A DNA stretch of 14,264 bases from Parachlamydiales bacterium (GTDB lineage: Bacteria; Chlamydiota; Chlamydiia; Chlamydiales; SM23-39): the NCBI GenBank assembly GCA_003151315.1, contig PLXF01000068.1, positions 1,423 through 15,686 on the forward strand, read 5' to 3'. The notes under the pieces are model-generated. The model ran no database searches. It worked only from the letters and a program-made list of their open reading frames with translations, and had not been told where the DNA came from. Shown one piece after another: positions 5,542 through 13,289 of the stretch. Every line of letters starts with the position of its first letter. Within the stretch, counting starts at the first letter, position 1. The position numbers were made by a program, and so were the translations under genes.

Positions 5542-8007
5542 ATGTTCCGTTTTGCTTTTTTTGCTGTGGTTCTTCCTCTAAGCAATTTTGCAGGCGTTCA
5601 CCAAGAAAAAGTGAACTGCCCTGACGGTAAACGGCATTACCGCGCTGCTGTTCGTCATATTGAAAGCGGCGGTATCGGCTATGAAGATGGCTATACAACC
5701 CTCGAAGCGTTTCTTGCTTCAGATCCAAGCAAATGAGTAATCACCCCCTTTTTTGATGCAAGAGCTCACATATTTGATAACGGAAAATGGGCAGCCAACG
5801 CAGGCATTGGACTAAGAGCTCTATGGAGAAACCGAGCTTACGGAATAAACAGTTACTACGACTTTAGAAATACAGGCCGCTTTAACTCGAACCAAGTAGG
5901 ACTAGGCCTTGAAACTCTCGGGGAGTTGTTTGATTTTCGGATCAACGGCTATTTGCCTGTCGGCACAAAAACCAGCAGCCCTTATGACATCGCCTTTGAA
6001 AGCTTTTCCGGCAATTACATGCTTGTGTCGCAAAAGATGCAATCTGCGATGAAAGGAGCCAATGCAGAATTTGGCTTTCACTTTGGAAAATCTGAATCAT
6101 TTGATTTCTATGCAGCGGCAGGTCCTTACTATTTCATAGGAGAAGCAACCCCTGCCACTTGGGGCGGCAAAGCGAGAATCTCCGGCACCTTCAAAGACAT
6201 TTTAAATCTAGAAATTAGCGACTCGTATGACAGGACGTTCCATAATAAATTCCAGGGGCAAGTTTCCTTAAGCTTTTCTTTTGGTCCCAAATCAAAAGTC
6301 AAAGAACAAGGACGCACTTGCAAAGTAGCAAACGTTCTAAACGACCGAATGCTGCAGCCGGTGAATAGACAAGAGATCATCGTCGTCGACAAAGCACGAA
6401 AAAACAGCGTCGCCATTGATCCTGCCACAGGACTTCCTTACTTCTTTGTGTTCGTCAATAACACAAGCAGCTCTGACGGTACCTACGAAAGCCCCTACCA
6501 TAGCCTAACACAAGCACAAGACAACTCCGCTCCGAATGACATTATCTATGTGTTCCCTGGCGATGGAACAACTACGGGAATGAATGCGGGCATCTTTTTA
6601 CAAGCGAGCCAAAAGTTTTGGGGCTCCGGCATCAGTCATTCAATACAAACTACTGCAGGGACAGTCTCCATTCCTGCACAAAGCAGTGCCTCCCCCACTA
6701 TTACAAATATTGATATCAATACAGAAGGCAATGCAATCACCTTGTCGACTAATAACGCCATAAGCGGTTTTACCATTGCGTCTGCAATGAACGATGCCAT
6801 CTTTGGAACCAATCCTCAAAGCTTGGATGTCTCTTCTTGCACGTTCGAAAACACCACTACGTATCCGATCGAGGCTTCCTTTCCTGGCAATGCCTCCATA
6901 TCCTTAATGAACAATCAGTTTTTGAACAACGTTAACGGGGTATTTTTCACTCTTAATGGGACCTCTACCCTTGTCTGTTCGGAGAATACATTTAAAACCC
7001 AAACTTCTATTTCTAGCGTTCCTCTGGAGATATCGGCAAATAACAATGTCTTCGCGGCTCAAATCGAGAATAACATCTTCAATGGCAATACAACGGGCAG
7101 CGTCCGGATTAGCCTCAATAACGTCCTCGAAGCCAATATCAACTTGCTTAACAATATGGTTACAAATAACGGAACGGGATCGCAGTCAAGCTTAGGGTCG
7201 AGCTTAGTTATCCTTTCGAGTGGGACTACCGACAGTTGTGCAATCGCGTTAAGAGGCAACACGTTCTCCGGCAACACGTCGAATTCTCTATACCTGCACA
7301 CCTCGGGCGTATTTACAACCCTTGAAATCGCAGCATCTACAAATATAATGTCCAATAATGGGGGCTCCGCTCTCGTCCTTGCAACCCCAGTCCATATTTT
7401 GACACTGCTTGCAACAGATAATACAATCACGGGATGCAATGATAATGGAATTGCTGTCATAAGCTCTACATCTACTACAACTGGCACTATAACAATCAAT
7501 AACAACACCATTACGGGAATCGGCAATGCATCAAATGCAATTGCTGTAAATCAAGATTTTTCGAATCTTGATTTAACAATATTAAACAACGTAATTAACG
7601 GATGCGAAGGGACAGGAATCGTCAGCTATGCCCCTACCGGGATCAGCTCTTTAACATTGAATATTTCGGATAACACGATCACAAACTGTGAAAACCTGTC
7701 CTCGAATGCGGCCTCAGGCCTTGATATAGAACAATACACACATCTTTCAGGCTCTATTACCAATAATACACTTTCAGGCAATACAGGTGTAGCCACAGTC
7801 ATTGGTTCCACCTTACCGAATCCTACGGCCTGCCTAACCCTTACCGGCAATGATAGCAGCACCGATTATCTGTTGACTAACCCTGGTGACGGAATTTTCA
7901 ATTTAAGTCCCTGTAATGTAGGTTCCGTTAACGCAGGCGTGATCAACACCTCCGGCGCGATCACCCCTGTCCAATCCTGTCCTGACGCCACTCCCTGCCC
8001 TCCTTAA
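5542..8007 (+). pseudogene. Inverse autotransporter with beta-helix passenger, interrupted by one in-frame TGA
   Basis: A single 821-codon frame interrupted only by TGA at 5734-5736 (codon 65). AGAAGG precedes the ATG by five bases. Residues 1-17 are a signal peptide. Residues 30-58 (CPDGKRHYRAAVRHIESGGI) lead into an N-terminal outer-membrane beta-barrel of the inverse autotransporter type. Its marks are FFDARAHIFDNGKWAANAG, YGINSYYDFRN, VGLGLETLGELFDFRINGYL and a final QVSLSFSFG near residue 248. After the linker QPVNRQEIIVVD comes a long Asn/Thr/Ser-rich right-handed beta-helix passenger (about 298-821), with repeated NNTITG/NNIFNG turns. In this family the barrel anchors the protein and the C-terminal passenger is exposed at the surface, often as an adhesin. 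The stop replaces a position where Trp (TGG) is likely (DPSK-stop-VITPFFDA). Everything downstream is clean, so the lesion is recent, or the stop is read through. Confidence 0.85.
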
Positions 8008-8065
8008 GCTGCCGGCAGTTTCAATATATCGTTCGTGATTTAAAGAGCGGTTTTTGGGAGCTATA

Positions 8066-8099
8066 CCACAATCGGTCAGTTGTGGGAAATGGTGACCGA
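8066..8099 (+). promoter_or_regulatory. Candidate RNA pseudoknot or switchable hairpins after the autotransporter gene
   Basis: Two stems interlock: CCACAA (8066-8071) with TTGTGG (8080-8085), and TCGGTCA (8072-8078) with TGACCGA (8093-8099). The 5' arm of the second lies in the loop of the first, giving an H-type pseudoknot layout or two competing hairpins. GACCG (8095-8099) could also pair with CGGTC at 8136-8140 less exactly. The 7-bp stem alone could serve as a weak terminator for the autotransporter. No known RNA family is recognised. Confidence 0.3.
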
Positions 8100-8113
8100 G
8101 AGTAATATTTTAA

Positions 8114-8173
8114 TAGAGGAGCGGAGTTTCCTCCCGGTCCTAAAAAAACTTAAGTTTTGATGCCGTCAATTAG
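8114..8173 (+). promoter_or_regulatory. GC-rich leader of the DUF1796 gene, related to the leader at 9462-9531
   Basis: This 60-base leader holds GAGGAG, TTTCCTCCCGG, a TAAAAAAACTT block containing the 14-base perfect palindrome AAAACTTAAGTTTT (8145-8158), and ends at ATGAAA. It aligns end to end with the leader of the convergent gene starting at 9461: from TTCCTCCCGG to the ATG is 49 bases here and 50 there. GGAG can pair with CTCC in both. There is no usual ribosome-binding site next to the ATG at 8174. Confidence 0.45.
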
Positions 8174-8872
8174 ATGAAACTACTTTTTGCGATGGTTCTT
8201 AGCCTGGCGATATGCTGCCCTGTGCTGGGAGCGGAAATTATTAGTTTAGGGTATGCCTGCAATGTTGCAAGAGCCTCTCGATACAATGGGCTGCGGCAAA
8301 TCGCCTATCCTTTCGATTGGATGATCACTTCTATGCACTCTTTGCGACAAGCGTTTGAAGATGATTTCTCTAGGGTCTGCCAGAATATGCATTTAAGAAT
8401 CGATGGAAAATCGGTTATTGATGCGTATGGACTCGTCTACATCCATGATTTTCCAACGATTCGGACGGCTGCGATTCCTGTGGATGGGGAGACTCTGGCG
8501 GTCCATCCTTTGGTAGAAAATTGGGAGGAATCGATTCCCACTGTGCAGGCAAAAATTCAACGCCGTTTGGCTCGAATGAAGGCATTACTCGAGGATGGGA
8601 CACCTGTTGTATTTGTACGTTATGAAGAAATGAAGCGTAAAGACTCTGAAGGATTCATCAAGCTGTTTCGCAAAAAATTTCCGCATGCCCGTCTGATACT
8701 TGCAGTATTGGGATCTACAAGCGAGTTTCAAACTTCTTGGAATATTCCCCATGTGATTAACTTCTATATTGACGAAAACGACATCCGCGATTGGCAAGGA
8801 CCTGTTTGGAGATCCATCTTGCAGGAAATTTCCCTTCTTGAACCAGAGGGATGGGATCCCATAGAAACCTGA
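8174..8872 (+). CDS. Exported DUF1796 papain-like cysteine peptidase family protein
   Basis: A 232-residue protein with a cleavable signal peptide (residues 1-20, ending VLGA). The mature part begins EIISLGYACNVARA, the hallmark start of DUF1796 (putative papain-like cysteine peptidases). It has the invariant Cys (C29), the GLRQIAYPFDW block (39-49), and a His in VYIHDFP (H91) that could complete a Cys-His pair. The middle has FVRYEEMKR and the C-terminal third has ARLILAVLGS, also expected in the family. Family members often sit in polysaccharide or capsule loci, and their activity has not been settled. Most are cytosolic, so export here is notable. The start lacks a clear ribosome-binding site; it is chosen because the signal peptide and the shared leader both end there. 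The gene converges on the 9461 gene at a strong hairpin. Confidence 0.8.
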   Translation: MKLLFAMVLSLAICCPVLGAEIISLGYACNVARASRYNGLRQIAYPFDWMITSMHSLRQAFEDDFSRVCQNMHLRIDGKSVIDAYGLVYIHDFPTIRTAAIPVDGETLAVHPLVENWEESIPTVQAKIQRRLARMKALLEDGTPVVFVRYEEMKRKDSEGFIKLFRKKFPHARLILAVLGSTSEFQTSWNIPHVINFYIDENDIRDWQGPVWRSILQEISLLEPEGWDPIET

Positions 8873-8887
8873 TAAATCCAAGTGGAT

Positions 8888-8937
8888 GGACTCGCTCGCT
8901 GCGTTCCTAAAGGACTGGGATTCGCGCCGAGCTGTCC
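8888..8937. terminator. Strong hairpin between convergent genes
   Basis: GGAC (8888-8891), GCTCG (8894-8898) and GCG (8901-8903) pair with CGC (8923-8925), CGAGC (8928-8932) and GTCC (8934-8937), making a 12-bp interrupted stem. It fills the gap between the stops at 8872 and 8940, so it could end both transcripts; there is no U tract. Its loop and 3' arm (CCTAAAGGACTGGG... CTGTC) resemble the shared leader element. Confidence 0.5.
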
Positions 8938-8939
8938 GT

Positions 8940-9461
8940 TCAATGCAGCTCAAATAGTGAAAGGCACAAAGTAAAAGATGGGAGCAGTAATTGCGAATCG
9001 TTGCTTTCTGGAATGAGTTCGACCGGATAGGGTGAAACATTGATAAAACGGAGGATTTGTCCTGCATTGATGCTAAGAACTACCGATCCTTCAAATTTCT
9101 CGAATAGGGAATGAGAACCAGAATCTCCATAGACCCTTCCCAGTAAGATTGTATTGTCCAACGAAAATCCCAAGGACCAAGGGATATTGAAAAGAGAACG
9201 CGCTTCGCCATGCCAAATAATTTTGTAAATTCCCGATCGATTGAATGCAATCATACCAAATGCCGATGCAAGAGACAGATCGATCTCACCAGATTGAACG
9301 CCAACTTTTTCCAAAAGCACGGGTCCTCCTGACAAAATTAACTGCGGCATAACAGAAAAAATTTTTGTACAGGGAACACCTGGAACGCAACAGGGCCCAG
9401 TCCCCCCTTCTAATCCACTGAAGAAGGTCATCGCCCAAAATAAAATTACATTCTTCTTCAT
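8940..9461 (-). CDS. Secreted jelly-roll protein, BclA C-terminal/C1q-like
   Basis: A 173-residue protein with a signal peptide (MKKNVILFWAMTFFSG, then a short Gly/Cys stretch with CCVPGVPC). The body reads as a C1q/TNF-like jelly roll of the BclA C-terminal kind: AFNRSGIYKIIWHGEA (72-87), NIPWSLGFSLDNTILLGRVYG (92-112), FEGSVVLSINAGQILRFINVS (123-143) and a closing SFTLCLSLFEL strand (162-172). Such domains trimerise and serve as surface or spore-coat tips and receptor-binding heads. Here there is no collagen stalk, so it is a free head. The ATG at 9461 is preferred over upstream TTG because the signal peptide starts there and the shared leader ends there; AAAGG is almost adjacent, so initiation is unusual. 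It is convergent with the DUF1796 gene. Confidence 0.65.
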   Translation of the reverse strand: MKKNVILFWAMTFFSGLEGGTGPCCVPGVPCTKIFSVMPQLILSGGPVLLEKVGVQSGEIDLSLASAFGMIAFNRSGIYKIIWHGEARSLFNIPWSLGFSLDNTILLGRVYGDSGSHSLFEKFEGSVVLSINAGQILRFINVSPYPVELIPESNDSQLLLPSFTLCLSLFELH

Positions 9462-9531
9462 CCTTTTGACAGCGCCGCAAACCAAGTCCTTTAGGGGGCC
9501 GGGAGGAAGCGCCCTCCTTTTTTAGCTTCAT
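9462..9531 (-). promoter_or_regulatory. GC-rich leader of the jelly-roll gene
   Basis: Read on the minus strand: GGAGGGCGCTTCCTCC is a perfect 5-bp stem with a six-base loop, followed by CGGCCCCCTAAAGGACTTGG and a GC-rich run to AAAAGGATG. It matches the 8114-8173 leader in order and spacing, and part of it (CCTAAAGGACT... GCTGTC) recurs at 8906-8936. Confidence 0.45.
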
Positions 9532-9564
9532 TGTTAAATAATTTTTAAGTATGCTTGCTGCCCT

Positions 9565-9801
9565 ATGAAGAGATCAATCAGTATTAAGCTCCAAACCCAT
9601 TGGCAGGAGAAGAAAAAACTTTCCGATCTTCGAAACGCTTATCTCCTCGCCTGTAATCTGATTGTCCTTTCTGTCCTTCAAAACCGTTGCTGGAATCGAG
9701 TCGCTCTTCACAACCTTGTCTATTCCTCTATCCGAAAAGAGACAATGCTTGGCTCTCAAATGATCGGGCTAAAAAAGTTGCAAAGTCGAGCTAAGACATA
9801 G
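9565..9801 (+). pseudogene. TnpB (IS200/IS605-type) N-terminal fragment
   Basis: A 78-codon remnant. Residues 23-71 (RNAYLLACNLI..., NRCWNRVALHNLVYSSIR and LGSQM) correspond to the N-terminal helical region of TnpB, the RNA-guided nuclease of IS200/IS605 elements, whose relatives read like '...FNRVALHHLTYYQIREKFGLGAQM'. The frame then drifts into low-complexity sequence and stops. No RuvC-like catalytic domain, zinc finger, TnpA or end hairpins are seen nearby, so most of the element is gone. No ribosome-binding site precedes the ATG. It marks past transposon activity in this stretch. Confidence 0.6.
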
Positions 9802-9971
9802 TGTGTAAAAATCCAACCAGCTGTTTTATCAAAGACGGTCTTCCATCCCTGCTGAAAAATGGGGAATGAGTATGTGCTAATGGCGTCGAGGCGCTCCAAG
9901 ATTGACTTGTAAAGCTCTCTAAAATAAAATGCCTCGTCGACCACTATACCCGCAAGAACGATGGATCTTGC
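9756..9971 (-). pseudogene. Possible fragment of an unrecognised gene
   Basis: The minus strand is open for about 71 codons after TAG at 9974-9972. The reading IVLAGIVVDEAFYFRELYKS, followed by ILERLDAISTYSFPIF and a GWIFTHYVLA segment, looks like real protein, with alternating helix and strand. It has no ATG or ribosome-binding site; the only start is a GTG at 9944. Its end overlaps the TnpB fragment on the other strand. It may be an internal piece of a glycan-related protein, but I cannot name the family. It could equally be chance. Confidence 0.3.
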
Positions 9972-9998
9972 CTACGCCTAAGATGGTGTTTAAATCTC

Positions 9999-11054
9999 AT
10001 GATCAGAGTCCGTTTTGTAACTTGGATCCTTTTTGTCAGTTTTTCTATTTCTGCTCATAATCTTATCTTTGTCCACCTCGGAGACGCCGTTCCTCCGTGT
10101 ATCTTTACGACAATGAAACAAGCTCGAACCCTCAATCAAGATTGCGATATCTACCTACTTACAGATAAGAGAGCTCATCTGTTTTTCCAAAGTGATTGTC
10201 ACGAGTTTTTGGCTGCAGAGCGGGTCTCTTTAGTGGATATGGATCTAATCCCAACCACAAAGGAACACGATCATTTTCGTAGGATCAATAAAATAGATCC
10301 TTCCCTTTCCGATGGCTTTTGGTTGTATACTTCGGAGCGCTTTTTTACCCTGTTTGATTTCATTGCGGATCAAAATTTAGAAAACATTGTCCATCTTGAA
10401 AGCGACTCGATGCTCTATGTCGATCTCGATGAGTTATACCCTTTGATAAAACAGTTAAATATTCGATTGGCCGCCCCTTTTCAGTCGCTTAAAGGGTGTA
10501 TTCCCTGCTTTGTATTTATCAAAGATAGTGAAAGTCTATCATTTCTCATTCACCATATCCTTTCTGAAATGGGAGACTATAAAGGGACAAAACCTCATAT
10601 CGGCATCAATGATATGGCAACCCTGGCCAGCTTCTACAGAAAATGGGGAGTCGATTATCTAATGCCTCTACCCACCTTAATGCGTGAATATGGCCAGTAT
10701 TATCCTAAAAGAAAGAGCCACTTTGGACCAGATAACGCAACGCCTCTCAGTTTCCTCTCGATGTATGCATCTTCATTTCCCGAATATATTTTTGATGCAG
10801 CAACGCTTGGTATATTTATCAACGGAAATGACAGAAAATATTGTCCCCAACATGGACCGGGCACAATCCACGTTCGCTCCCTTTTCGACCCTAGGTTTTT
10901 TTCCTTTTTTTGGGGAGAGGATGCAAAAGGGAAAAATGTGCCCTATCTCTCATTCAAAGGGAAAAATTATAGAATCGCCAATATGCATTTCCATTCGAAA
11001 ATGCCAGAAGAATACACCAGTTTTCGAGAAACTCGAGAGGAGTTGAATCCTTGA
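9999..11054 (+). CDS. Exported glycosyltransferase-like protein (GT-A type fold)
   Basis: A 351-residue protein with an N-terminal signal peptide or anchor (residues 1-20). It begins LIFVHLGDAVPPCIFTTMKQ with IYLLTDK (51-57), the layout of a nucleotide-sugar binding Rossmann half. FWLYTSERFFTLFDFI (107-122) is followed by NIVHLESDSMLYVDLDEL (129-146), where E134-S-D136 occupies the place of the DxD metal-binding motif. The C-terminal half is rich in aromatic residues and has HGPGTIHVRS, which may help bind the acceptor. Family members are usually described as hypothetical or putative glycosyltransferases. No strong ribosome-binding site is visible. The stop overlaps the TTG start of the next gene by four bases, so the two form a coupled operon. 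Substrate and site of action are unknown; the signal peptide suggests periplasm or secretion. Confidence 0.65.
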   Translation: MIRVRFVTWILFVSFSISAHNLIFVHLGDAVPPCIFTTMKQARTLNQDCDIYLLTDKRAHLFFQSDCHEFLAAERVSLVDMDLIPTTKEHDHFRRINKIDPSLSDGFWLYTSERFFTLFDFIADQNLENIVHLESDSMLYVDLDELYPLIKQLNIRLAAPFQSLKGCIPCFVFIKDSESLSFLIHHILSEMGDYKGTKPHIGINDMATLASFYRKWGVDYLMPLPTLMREYGQYYPKRKSHFGPDNATPLSFLSMYASSFPEYIFDAATLGIFINGNDRKYCPQHGPGTIHVRSLFDPRFFSFFWGEDAKGKNVPYLSFKGKNYRIANMHFHSKMPEEYTSFRETREELNP

Positions 11055-11926
11055 GGTTATGGGGTCTCTTTCTTGTGGCGTGTCTCCCCTTTTCTTTTGC
11101 AGAAGGCAAGAGGCCCAAGTATTTCATCGCAATTAAGAAAAATGAAGGGGATGTATTAAACACTCTGGATACATATACCCCTTTTTTGCCTCCGAAAGAT
11201 AAATTTTATGCAGACCCATTTTTGTTTAAATACAAAGGGATTAATTACATCTTCTTCGAAGATTTTGATTACGAAAAAGGGGTGATTTCTTATGTAACCC
11301 TAGATCAAGATGGAACTATTTCTAAACCTCAATTAGCACTAGAACTCCCAACCCATCTTTCTTTTCCTTCGCTGTTTCAAGATAACGATGAAATCTACAT
11401 GATTCCAGAAACATATCTTTATAAATCTGTTTCCCTATACAAAGCGGTTGATTTCCCAAATAAATGGGAGCATCAAAGAGTCCTTATTCAAGGTGCATAC
11501 TTCTCAGACCCGATTTTATTCAAACACAGTGGATATTATTGGTTATATACTGCAGTTCGTGGAGATCGGCTCCGCATCTATTATGCCAAAGATTTGGAGG
11601 CGCGATTTCTTCCCCATCCAATCAATCGCCGCAATATACGTGGAAGAAATGCGGGCGCTATCTTTTATGTGAATGATCGACCCATCCGGCCCACGATGGA
11701 CTGCAGCAAGGGATATGGAAGATCCATGATATTAAAAGAGATCGTACTTTTAACAACGGGGAATTTAGTGGAAAAAGAGATTGCCTATATTGAACCCACC
11801 TGGGCTCCTCGCTTAGAGGGAACCCACACTTATTCCCAGAATGAAGACTATGTCGTCTATGACGGGCAAAGAATGATCCATCCTCATGAAGACGAAAGTT
11901 ATTCTTCTGATGAAAATGAATTATAA
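11051..11926 (+). CDS. Exported five-bladed propeller protein, GINT1 N-terminal-like
   Basis: A 291-residue protein with a signal peptide (residues 1-18, ending SFAEG). The start is TTG, overlapping the upstream stop (TTGA). The body resembles the N-terminal propeller of glucosamine inositolphosphorylceramide transferase 1 and its bacterial relatives, which have a GH43-like five-bladed fold. Visible marks are FYADPFLF (52-59), YIFFEDFDYEKG (66-77), HLSFPSLF (102-109), MIPET (117-121), FSDPILF (151-157), RNAGAIF (199-205), RPTMDCSKGYGRS (213-225) and LEGTHTYS...VVYDGQR (255-274). In plants the full enzyme adds glucosamine to a sphingolipid; bacterial copies occur in polysaccharide loci. Only the propeller is present here, so it may bind or process a glycan made by the upstream protein. 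The tail is acidic. Confidence 0.7.
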   Translation: MRLWGLFLVACLPFSFAEGKRPKYFIAIKKNEGDVLNTLDTYTPFLPPKDKFYADPFLFKYKGINYIFFEDFDYEKGVISYVTLDQDGTISKPQLALELPTHLSFPSLFQDNDEIYMIPETYLYKSVSLYKAVDFPNKWEHQRVLIQGAYFSDPILFKHSGYYWLYTAVRGDRLRIYYAKDLEARFLPHPINRRNIRGRNAGAIFYVNDRPIRPTMDCSKGYGRSMILKEIVLLTTGNLVEKEIAYIEPTWAPRLEGTHTYSQNEDYVVYDGQRMIHPHEDESYSSDENEL

Positions 11927-13264
11927 TCCGGCTTGATTCAAGGCGTCTATTGTTTCATTGAGCTGCAGAAAATAGTAGGGCCTCAATCGCTTTATATCAT
12001 AGAGCCCATCGCAGCTATAGACGGCAACACTGTTTATCAGCCCCTGGGGTTCGAAGTTCGGGACTGCAATGGAAGCGGCGACGGTACCAGAGGTGGCTAC
12101 TGTAAAAACAAAAGGGGCATCGCTACTAAATTCCACGCCTCCTAAGACGGCAACATTCTGGGAACCTATTGCAACGCTATTGACCTGGCCGGTGATCGCG
12201 TTAGGAAGTCCGATAGAAGTTGCTTGGGTTGCACCTGCGGCAACTCTATAAATGAGAGGAACACTGGCATCGGTATCCTCGCCTCCCAATATGGCCGTCC
12301 CATCGGGAGCAATTGCTACGCTAGCGATGAAGCCACCGTTTGCATTTGCATTTGCAATGACAGAAGCTGCGGCGCTGCCTTGAAGAAGTTTGTAGATGAG
12401 AGGCGAGGAAGGAGTTGAACCTCCCAAAATAGCTATCCCATCAGAACCGATTGCAATACTATTAATTGTCCCGCCATCGCCCGGATCGGGGATTGTCACC
12501 GCGCTCGCCAAAAGACTGCCGGCAGCAAGACGTTAGAGAAGAGCCTCGTTGCTAGTTGTATCCTGCCCCCCTAAAATGGCCGTACCATCAGGACCGATTG
12601 CAACGGTGTTGATAGAGCCCATATCCATGCTGGGGAGAGAGACAGGAGTAGCCGTGGAAGCCCCCGGGGAAACCCTATAGATAAGAGGTAGGCTTGTCGT
12701 CCCATCCTGACCTCCTAAAATGGCTGCGCCATCAGGACCGATTGCAACACTTGCGATATAACCCATATCTGTGCTTGAAAAAGAGATAAGAGTAGCCTCA
12801 TCAGCTCCAGGCGAAAGCCTATAGATAAGAGGCGTGCTGTTAAAAAAATCTTCACCCCCTAAGATGGCTGTGCCGTCGGGACCAATTACAACGCTGTTGA
12901 TAATGCCCGGATCCGTGCCAGGAATTGCGATTGCAGTGACTGAAGAGCCAACAACAGACCCTCTATAGATTAAAGGCAAGCCATTGGAGTTATTTTGCCC
13001 TGCAAAAATGACCGTGCCATCGTAAGAATTGATTGCAACGGCTTGGATAACACCCTGTGAACTTGTAGGTATTGAGATGAGAGAGGCTGAAGATTCTCCT
13101 AGAGAGAATGAATCTGCAAGAGCATATTCCGGGGCATCGCTGCCTCCGATAGTTTAGGCAAATCCCCCCACAATGACAAAGTCTGCCCTACATTCATTGG
13201 AGAACAATAGCAGAGATAATAAAGTCATGGCAAAGATCCATGACAACCTCAAAACTCTCTTCAT
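11921..13264 (-). pseudogene. Secreted repeat protein, probable eight-bladed propeller, with two in-frame TAA codons
   Basis: One 448-codon frame from ATG 13264 to TAA 11921, interrupted at codon 37 (13156-13154) and codon 244 (12535-12533). GAGGA precedes the ATG. Residues 1-27 are a signal peptide (MKRVLRLSWIFAMTLLSLLL, ending CRA). Seven full units of 46-49 residues follow the pattern INSVAIGPDGTAILGG, then PLIYR, then a PGA..AT segment. An N-terminal half unit and a C-terminal half unit would close an eighth blade. The second stop falls exactly where each neighbour has Tyr in PLIYR, so it is TAT or TAC to TAA. It lies 25 bases behind the beta-barrel gene, in the same operon, and meets the end of the 11051 gene by six bases. 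Its function is unknown. Confidence 0.8.
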
Positions 13265-13289
13265 TTATTTTTTCCTCAATTATTTGTGA

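Noticed and set aside
7059..7526. A 155-residue minus-strand reading frame within the autotransporter passenger
   Set aside because: It mirrors the repetitive Asn/Thr codons of the plus-strand gene, has no ribosome-binding site, and makes no sensible domain.
5926..8007. A separate 693-residue gene starting at 5926
   Set aside because: The start is an internal TTG (Leu) within the barrel domain, with no ribosome-binding site; the same frame continues upstream to 5542 through one TGA, so it is part of one gene.
8010..8022. CTGCCGGCAG as a terminator for the autotransporter gene
   Set aside because: It is a short palindrome that can form only a three-pair stem, and no U tract follows.
9286..9531. 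An 81-residue minus-strand frame beginning MKLKKEG
   Set aside because: It runs through the shared leader and then out of frame with the jelly-roll signal peptide and body; Arg/Trp-rich composition marks it as a shadow.
11921..12979. Two independent repeat-protein genes (11921-12511 and 12533-12979)
   Set aside because: Both lie in one frame with the signal peptide at 13264, and the stop between them falls in the middle of a repeat unit, so they are pieces of a single gene.
5734..13156. A reassigned genetic code as the cause of the internal stops
   Set aside because: Internal stops are of two kinds (TGA and TAA), while most genes here end properly in TAA, TAG or TGA, so no single reassignment explains them.
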